Made by a program: the position numbers and the translations under genes. A stretch of 64,000 bases of DNA from Elusimicrobiota bacterium (lineage in GTDB: Bacteria; Elusimicrobiota; Elusimicrobia; UBA1565; UBA9628), in the NCBI GenBank assembly GCA_016194705.1, contig JACQAZ010000021.1, positions 1-64,000 on the forward strand. Direction: 5' to 3'. Numbering within the stretch: the first letter of the stretch is position 1; every line of letters starts with the position of its first letter. Positions 59,801 to 64,000 of this stretch are shown here, one piece after another. Under the pieces are notes generated by a model. That model searched no databases. It was not told where the DNA came from and worked only from the letters and a program-made list of their open reading frames with translations.

Positions 59801-62800
59801 GGCTGGAAGGAGCTGCTGGCGCTGGCGTCCGCGGCCGAGCAGTCGATCGCCGAGAACCCGGAGCGCCCGATCACGGGCGACCGCATCCATTTCACCTATC
59901 GCTCTCCGTTCGGGGCGCAAGGAGCGGCCTTCGTCTTCCCCGGCTCGGGCAACCAGTACGTCGGGATGGGCGTCGAGCTGTGGACGCAGTGGCCCGAGGT
60001 CCTGCGCCGGCTCGATTTTGAAAACGGATACTTAAAGCAGCAATTAGTTCCCGAGCAGTACGCCCCGTGGCGCTTCAGCTGGCCCGAAGGGTGGCGCGAG
60101 CGCGCCGAGTCGGACCTCCTGCTCGACTACAAGTCGATGATCTTCGGCTCGGTCGCGCACGGCGCCGCGGTCAGCGACCTGGTCCGTTCGCTGGGTGTGG
60201 CCCCGAGGTCCGTCATCGGCTACAGCCTCGGCGAGACCGCGGGGCTCTTCGCCCTGCGCGCCTGGAACGCGCGCGACGAGATGCTGCGCCGCATGAACGA
60301 GTCGAGCCTGTTCGTCAGCGACCTCGCCGGCCCCTGCGACGCGGCGCGCCAGTTCTGGAACCTCCCCACGGACGAGAGGGTCGACTGGGTTCTGGGCGTC
60401 ATCGACCGCCCCGCCGACACGGTGCGGCGCGCGCTCAAGGGCATGGAGCGCGCGGCTCTCTTGATCGTCAACGCTCCCGTCGAGTGCGTCGTCGGCGGGT
60501 ACCGGCAGGCCGTCAACAACCTCGTCGAGGGCCTGGGCTGCGTCTTCCTGCCGCTCCAAGGCGTCTCGACCGTGCATTTTCCGGCGGCGAAGCTCGTCGA
60601 GCGCAAATACCGCGAGCTGCACCTTCAGCCCACCGCGGCTCCCGAGGGCGTGCGCTTTTACAGCGGGGTGTTGGGCCGCAGCTATGAAGTCACGCGGGAT
60701 TCAGCGGCGGATTCGATCACGGCGCAGGCCGTCAAGGGCTTCGACTTCTCGGCGCTGATCAAGCGGGCCTACGAGGACGGCGCGCGCGTCTTCGTGGAGC
60801 TCGGTCCCCAGTCCTCGTGCACGCGCATGATCGGCAAGATCCTCGGACCCCTGCCCCACGCGGCCAAGTCCGCCTGCGTGCGCGGGCAGGACCAGGCCTC
60901 CACCGTGCTGCGGCTGCTCGCGATGCTCATCGCCGAGCGGGTCCCCGTCGATCTCAACGCGCTCTACGGACAGCCGACGCTCTGCGTCGGGCATCGCGAA
61001 TCCCCGTCCCCGGAAAACAACGTGCGGGCGACGCTGGGCGGGAGGCCGTTCGAGAAGCTCGTCTTCACGCCTCGGTCATCTCAACGGCCGGCGAAGGCTC
61101 CCGAGCCGATCGTCCAGGCCTCCCTCGCCGCGCCCATCATCAAGGGACCGGCGGTCCCGGCACAAGTGATTGCGCCTGCGGCGGGCGCCGCTCGGCCGGC
61201 TCCCGCCGGCCTCGCGGTCCTCGATCCGGCGCGCGCGGTCTCAACGAATCTCATGAACGCTGACGCGGCGCGGATCAAAGCCCACGAAACATACCTTCGA
61301 ATCTCCGAGAACTTCGCGGCCTTCCAAACGAAGAACCTCGCGTTCCAGAATTGGCTGATCCAGCAGGCCGGCGCGACGGGAACGATTCCACCGCAGACTC
61401 TGCCGTCTAAAGTTTTCATGGACCGCCAGGCCTGCCTCGAGTTCGCGGTCGGCAAGATCGGCAAGGTCCTCGGCGAGAAATTTGCTCACGTCGACGCGCA
61501 TCCGACGCGCGTGCGCCTGCCCGCGGAACCCCTGATGCTCGTCGATCGGGTCCTCAGCGTCGGCGGCGAGCCCAACTCGATGAAGGCCGGCCGCGTCGTG
61601 ACCGAGCACGACGTCGAGCCGGGCGCGTGGTACTTGGACTGCGGCCGCATCCCGACGTGCATCGCCGTCGAGGCGGGCCAGGCCGACTTGTTCCTCTCCG
61701 GCTACTTGGGCATCGACTCACAGACCAAGGGCCTGGCCGTCTATCGCCTGCTCGACGCGCAGATCGAATTCCACCAGGGCCTGCCCGGTCCCGGCGAAGT
61801 CATTCACTACGACATCCGGATAAGCCAATTCGCCCAGCACGACGAGACCTGGCTGTTCTTCTTCGAGTACGACTCGACCGTCAACGGCCGGCCGCTGTTG
61901 ACGATGCGCAAGGGCTGCGCGGGCTTCTTCACTCAGGAAGAGCTGGCCGCCGGCAAGGGCATCGTCTTCACCGAAGAGGAGACCAGGCCCGTCGCCGGAA
62001 AGAAACCGGCCGACTGGAGCGAGCTCGCTGCGCTGTCCGGAGTCGAATCGTACGACGATGCGAAGCTCGAGGCCCTGCGTCGCGGCGATCTGGCGGGCTG
62101 TTTCGGCTCCGACTTCGGCGGTTTGAAGGTGAAGGATCCCTCGACGCTGCCGTCTGGAAGAATGAAGCTCGTCGACCGCATACTCGAGCTCGACCCCAAG
62201 GGCGGACGCTACGGCCTCGGCCGCATCAAGGGCGAGGCCGACATCCGCCCCGACGACTGGCACCTCGTCTGCCATTTCTCGGACGACAACGTGATGCCGG
62301 GCACCTTGATGTTCGAGTGCTGCCTGCATACTTTGAGAGTCCTTCTGCTGCGCCTGGGCTGGGTGGGCGGCAAGGACGCGGTCTGGTACGAACCGGTGCC
62401 CGGCGTCAAGAGCCAGCTTAAGTGCCGCGGTCAGGTGCTCGCCTCGACCAAGAGGGTCGTCTACGAGATTTCGGTCAAGGAACTCGGCTACGGACCCGAG
62501 CCCTTCGTGATCGCCGACGCCCTGATGTACTCCGACGGCAAGCCGATCGTGCTGATCACCGACATGTCCTTGCGCATTGGCGGCCTGAGCCGCGGCGGAC
62601 TCGAGCGGCTTTGGAACAAGTCTTCTCAGCTGAAGAAGAAGGCGTTGTTCGACACGGACCGCATCACCGCGTTCGCGATCGGCAGGCCCTCGGAGGCTTT
62701 CGGGGAGCCCTACAAGATCTTCGACTCGGAGCGCGTGATCGCGCGCCTGCCCGGCCCTCCGTACCAGTTCCTCGACCGCATCGTCGACATCCAAAACTGC

Positions 62801-63712
62801 AAGCCGTTTGAGATGGCGCCCGGCGGCGAGATCGTCGCGGAGTACGACGTGCCGCCCGACGAATGGTACTTCAAGTCGAACGGCCAGCCGACGATGCCGT
62901 TCGCCGTCCTGCTGGAGGTCGGTCTTCAGCCCTGCGGCTGGCTTGCCTCCTACGTCGGCTCAGCGTTGACGAGCCCGATCGACCTTTCTTACCGGAACCT
63001 CGGCGGGACCGCGACGCAGTTCCTCGAGGTCGGGCCGGATGTCGGCGTTTTGACGACGAAGGTCAAACTGACCAAGGTGTCCAGATCGGGCGGAATGATC
63101 ATTCAGAACAACGATTTCGAGATATCCTGCGCCAAGGGGCTTGTATATAAAGGAAAGACCGAGTTCGGCTACTTTACGAAGGAAGCATTGGGCCAACAGC
63201 TCGGCGTACGGGGGGCCAAGCCGTACGAGCCGTCCGCCCCAGGGCGGATGATCATCCCCTCGCGGGTCGCCGCCATGCCGGATGAGAAGCTCCTCATGCT
63301 CGACTCGGTCGCGTTCATCGAGAACGGCGGCCCAGCGGGACTCGGCTTCCTGCGCGGCAAGCGCCGCGTCGATCCCGCCGAGTGGTTCTTCAAGGCGCAT
63401 TTCCACCAAGACCCGGTGTGCCCGGGCTCGCTCGGCCTGGAGTCCTTCATTCAGCTCATGAAACTCTTTGCTCACGAAAAATGGGGGCGACTCTGTCCGG
63501 ACAGAGTTCGCTTCGAGAGCATGGTTCTAGGCATGGAACACAACTGGCTCTACCGCGGCCAATATACGCCGGTCAACAAACAGGTCGAGGTCTCGGCCGT
63601 GATCACGGCTGTCCACGACGCCGACAAGCTCGTGCGCGCCGACGGGTACCTTTCGGCGGACGGGCTGACGATCTATCGGATGAAGGACTTCACTTTGAGG
63701 CTCGCCGCGTGA
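56849..63712 (+). CDS. pfa3: PUFA synthase megasynthase, KS-CLF-AT-DH-DH (PfaC/Pfa3 type)
   Basis: This is a 2287-residue protein. A ketosynthase spans about 7-445 (Cys about 192 in 'LDAACASSLYALK', His in 'VECHATGTPTGDP' and 'NVGHLLTAAG'). A ketosynthase-like chain-length factor spans about 465-900, in which the Cys is replaced by Glu about 658 ('ISAEEASGM'). An acyltransferase spans about 1030-1380 (Ser about 1126 in 'IGYSLGETAGL'). Then come four FabA-like hotdog folds forming two dehydratases: catalytic His in 'VCHFSDDNVMPGTLMFE' and in 'KAHFHQDPVCPGSLGLE', each preceded by an inactive partner fold. This is the myxobacterial Pfa3 layout, but the C-terminal AGPAT acyltransferase domain is absent. 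No product-release domain is seen; the next gene is OleA-like. Confidence 0.88.
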   Translation: MKRPQPVAIVGIGGVFPDAPDLDSFWMSIEGRRCAAREVPEGRWLLSKAEAFDPQKGAPDKVYSLKACPIEGFRFDPKGLAVDPALLERLDPVFHLALHAAREAFLDAAVKDLDRSRVGVVIGNIALPTDASSALTRELLLPVFIETVLGRRLEPQGARTEPLNRFVAGLPAGLIAQGLGLGGGACALDAACASSLYALKLAVEELRAGRADAMLTGGVSRPESLYTQMGFSQLRALSASGRPAPFDAAADGLVVGEGAGMFLLKRLDDALAAGDKVYGVIRGIGLSNDVGGSLLAPNTVGQLRAMRQAYKDAGWSPSDVDYVECHATGTPTGDPIEVASLKALWGDRGWSAGQCALGSVKSNVGHLLTAAGAAGLMKVLLGFKNKTLPPTANFSKTGPLIELAQSPFRIQKEAEAWNERDERSPRRAAISAFGFGGINAHVLVEEFADRRNAARRSPPKASPAAAVPIAIVGMEARFGPLAGLREFQESVLGGKAPEPSSPAGRWWGLPQAQRFKGHFLPEVGVRSESYRIPPKEIEEMLPQQLLMLDTAVKAVCDARLGEAGRDRMGVFVGIVLDLNTTNFDFRWGLSAKADSWAKAMGWELAAGERTSFVEALRRAAGPALSANRTMGALGGIVASRIARELSAGGPSFTISAEEASGMRALETAVRALQRGELDSALVGAVDIAGDCRAVLATDAGRPYACDGRARPFDRSSAGTAVGEGAAAVVLKRLDDAVRDGDRVYAVIAGLGSASGGLGSYQAALRRAYEDARVDPSRVGYLETHGSGTPAEDAEEAAALTDFFGVASTGLRCALGSVKAQIGHAGAAAGLAGVVKAALALYQEILPAFQALEPIPELARAEKRFHVPLRAQYWLRDRAEGPRRAGVSAMGEGGVCAHAVLEGFERAADEPAAALERRQPLGARAEGLFAVEADEPAGLIAGLGALTAWAAEQDPAAGVELLARLWLRERPQRPERRLGLALVARGWKELLALASAAEQSIAENPERPITGDRIHFTYRSPFGAQGAAFVFPGSGNQYVGMGVELWTQWPEVLRRLDFENGYLKQQLVPEQYAPWRFSWPEGWRERAESDLLLDYKSMIFGSVAHGAAVSDLVRSLGVAPRSVIGYSLGETAGLFALRAWNARDEMLRRMNESSLFVSDLAGPCDAARQFWNLPTDERVDWVLGVIDRPADTVRRALKGMERAALLIVNAPVECVVGGYRQAVNNLVEGLGCVFLPLQGVSTVHFPAAKLVERKYRELHLQPTAAPEGVRFYSGVLGRSYEVTRDSAADSITAQAVKGFDFSALIKRAYEDGARVFVELGPQSSCTRMIGKILGPLPHAAKSACVRGQDQASTVLRLLAMLIAERVPVDLNALYGQPTLCVGHRESPSPENNVRATLGGRPFEKLVFTPRSSQRPAKAPEPIVQASLAAPIIKGPAVPAQVIAPAAGAARPAPAGLAVLDPARAVSTNLMNADAARIKAHETYLRISENFAAFQTKNLAFQNWLIQQAGATGTIPPQTLPSKVFMDRQACLEFAVGKIGKVLGEKFAHVDAHPTRVRLPAEPLMLVDRVLSVGGEPNSMKAGRVVTEHDVEPGAWYLDCGRIPTCIAVEAGQADLFLSGYLGIDSQTKGLAVYRLLDAQIEFHQGLPGPGEVIHYDIRISQFAQHDETWLFFFEYDSTVNGRPLLTMRKGCAGFFTQEELAAGKGIVFTEEETRPVAGKKPADWSELAALSGVESYDDAKLEALRRGDLAGCFGSDFGGLKVKDPSTLPSGRMKLVDRILELDPKGGRYGLGRIKGEADIRPDDWHLVCHFSDDNVMPGTLMFECCLHTLRVLLLRLGWVGGKDAVWYEPVPGVKSQLKCRGQVLASTKRVVYEISVKELGYGPEPFVIADALMYSDGKPIVLITDMSLRIGGLSRGGLERLWNKSSQLKKKALFDTDRITAFAIGRPSEAFGEPYKIFDSERVIARLPGPPYQFLDRIVDIQNCKPFEMAPGGEIVAEYDVPPDEWYFKSNGQPTMPFAVLLEVGLQPCGWLASYVGSALTSPIDLSYRNLGGTATQFLEVGPDVGVLTTKVKLTKVSRSGGMIIQNNDFEISCAKGLVYKGKTEFGYFTKEALGQQLGVRGAKPYEPSAPGRMIIPSRVAAMPDEKLLMLDSVAFIENGGPAGLGFLRGKRRVDPAEWFFKAHFHQDPVCPGSLGLESFIQLMKLFAHEKWGRLCPDRVRFESMVLGMEHNWLYRGQYTPVNKQVEVSAVITAVHDADKLVRADGYLSADGLTIYRMKDFTLRLAA
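63488..63511. repeat. REP-like palindrome inside pfa3
   Basis: The core actctgtcc/ggacagagt (63490-63507) is a perfect 18-bp palindrome, continued by cg/cg with one extra T. It is a variant of the palindrome at 44042, where the fifth position of each arm is exchanged G to C and C to G, so pairing is kept. It encodes part of 'RLCPDRVRF' in the last dehydratase fold. Confidence 0.55.
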
Positions 63713-64000
63713 ATTATTCGAAGGTCTACCTCGACGCCATCGGCTACGAACTCGCGCCGAACGTGGTCGCCTCGCGGGACCTCGAGGCGCGCGTCCTGCC
63801 CGTCTACGAGAAGCTCCGGCTGCCGCCGGGCCAGCTCGAGGCTTTGACCGGCATCAGAGAGCGGCGCTGGTGGGACGCGGGCTACAAGCTTTCCAAGGGG
63901 GCCACCCACGCGGGGAAGAAGGCTCTCGAGGCGGCCGGCGTCTCGCCGAAGGACATCGGCGCGCTGATCTACGCGGGCGTCTGCCGCGAAAGCTCGGAGC
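63709..64000 (+). CDS. oleA: OleA-like head-to-head thiolase (N-terminal part)
   Basis: GTG at 63709 overlaps the pfa3 stop (GTGA). The 97 visible residues begin 'NYSKVYLDAIGYELAPNVV', continue 'PVYEKLRLPPGQLEALTGIRERRWWDAG' and 'KALEAAGVSPKDIGALIYAGVCRESSE'. This N-terminal pattern belongs to OleA, the thiolase that condenses two fatty acyl-CoAs into a beta-keto acid in long-chain olefin synthesis. It differs from FabH in the long 'PVYEKL...LTGIRERRWW' start. The catalytic Cys and Glu are beyond the window, so completeness is unproved; a FabH-like KAS III is the alternative. Confidence 0.78.
   Translation, partial: MNYSKVYLDAIGYELAPNVVASRDLEARVLPVYEKLRLPPGQLEALTGIRERRWWDAGYKLSKGATHAGKKALEAAGVSPKDIGALIYAGVCRESSE

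Noticed and set aside
46344..63712. Heterocyst-glycolipid-type or ordinary polyketide synthase cluster
   Set aside because: The trans-acting PfaD, tandem ACPs, the KS-CLF pair and FabA-like double dehydratases together are specific to PUFA-type synthases, although the product remains unproved.

Overview
This is a high-GC, tightly packed window from a Gram-negative (diderm) bacterium. The diderm evidence is a MlaC/MlaA-type lipid-transport set, several lipoproteins with lipoboxes, and envelope RND and DedA proteins. Genes mostly abut or overlap by 1-4 nt (ATGA, GTGA, TTGA, TGATG). The tone of the proteins (a pseudopilin-like protein ending in a CTHTD...WSSY motif, secreted 'VPQVLNFQGRL' proteins with phage-tail-like repeats, myxobacterial-style lipid synthases) fits Elusimicrobiota or a similar environmental lineage. 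No rRNA or marker gene here proves that, so the assignment is tentative.

Region 1 (1-11.1 kb) is an accessory island and visibly less uniform in base composition. It holds the tail of a transposase, a secreted IPT/TIG protein, a GT-C membrane glycosyltransferase, an integrase stump and a single-domain response regulator. These are followed by a decayed conjugative or integrative element: an ECF-like sigma factor, a DUF6573 protein, small ORFs, a RadC-VirB10 chimera, an excisionase, a tyrosine recombinase and a DUF4143 ATPase. The island ends at a 3' fragment of tRNA-Ala(GGC), a typical attachment-site scar. A ~190-bp sequence with conserved hairpins occurs twice, upstream of the sigma factor and upstream of a 56-aa protein, together with a shared leader.

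Region 2 (11.1-34.9 kb) is mostly housekeeping and envelope genes. It includes a second GT-C protein, proline iminopeptidase, aldehyde dehydrogenase, an endonuclease IV-like enzyme, a receiver/metallo-beta-lactamase fusion, rsmD, a pilin-like protein, a PD-(D/E)XK nuclease, an EEP phosphatase/nuclease, a quinone reductase/SixA/GGDEF operon, an M19 dipeptidase and a HigBA toxin-antitoxin pair. It continues with a fatty-acid hydroxylase-like protein, a secreted propeller-repeat protein, a cardiolipin-synthase-like PLD, a superfamily I helicase, a membrane-fused spermidine synthase homologue and SpoVG.

Region 3 (34.9-46.3 kb) has two minus-strand operons. One is mlaC-RND-mlaA-dedA (envelope lipid trafficking). 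The other is a BMP-type nucleoside/sugar ABC importer (binding protein, double ATPase, two permeases). An STT3-like oligosaccharyltransferase homologue follows on the plus strand.

Region 4 (46.3-64 kb, running off the end) is the highlight. It is one translationally coupled operon with its own TTGAAT-17-TATAAT promoter: pfaD enoyl reductase, a 2016-aa KS-AT-ACP-ACP-KR-DH megasynthase, a Sel1-repeat caspase-like protease, a tiny lipoprotein, a DUF4384-like lipoprotein, a 2287-aa KS-CLF-AT-DH-DH megasynthase, and the start of an OleA-type thiolase. The polyketide part has the layout of myxobacterial PUFA synthases (pfa1-2-3) without the terminal acyltransferase. OleA next to it suggests that the polyene acyl chains are condensed head-to-head into polyunsaturated ketones or hydrocarbons. 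The caspase/lipoprotein insert is unexpected and is the best candidate here for an undescribed system.
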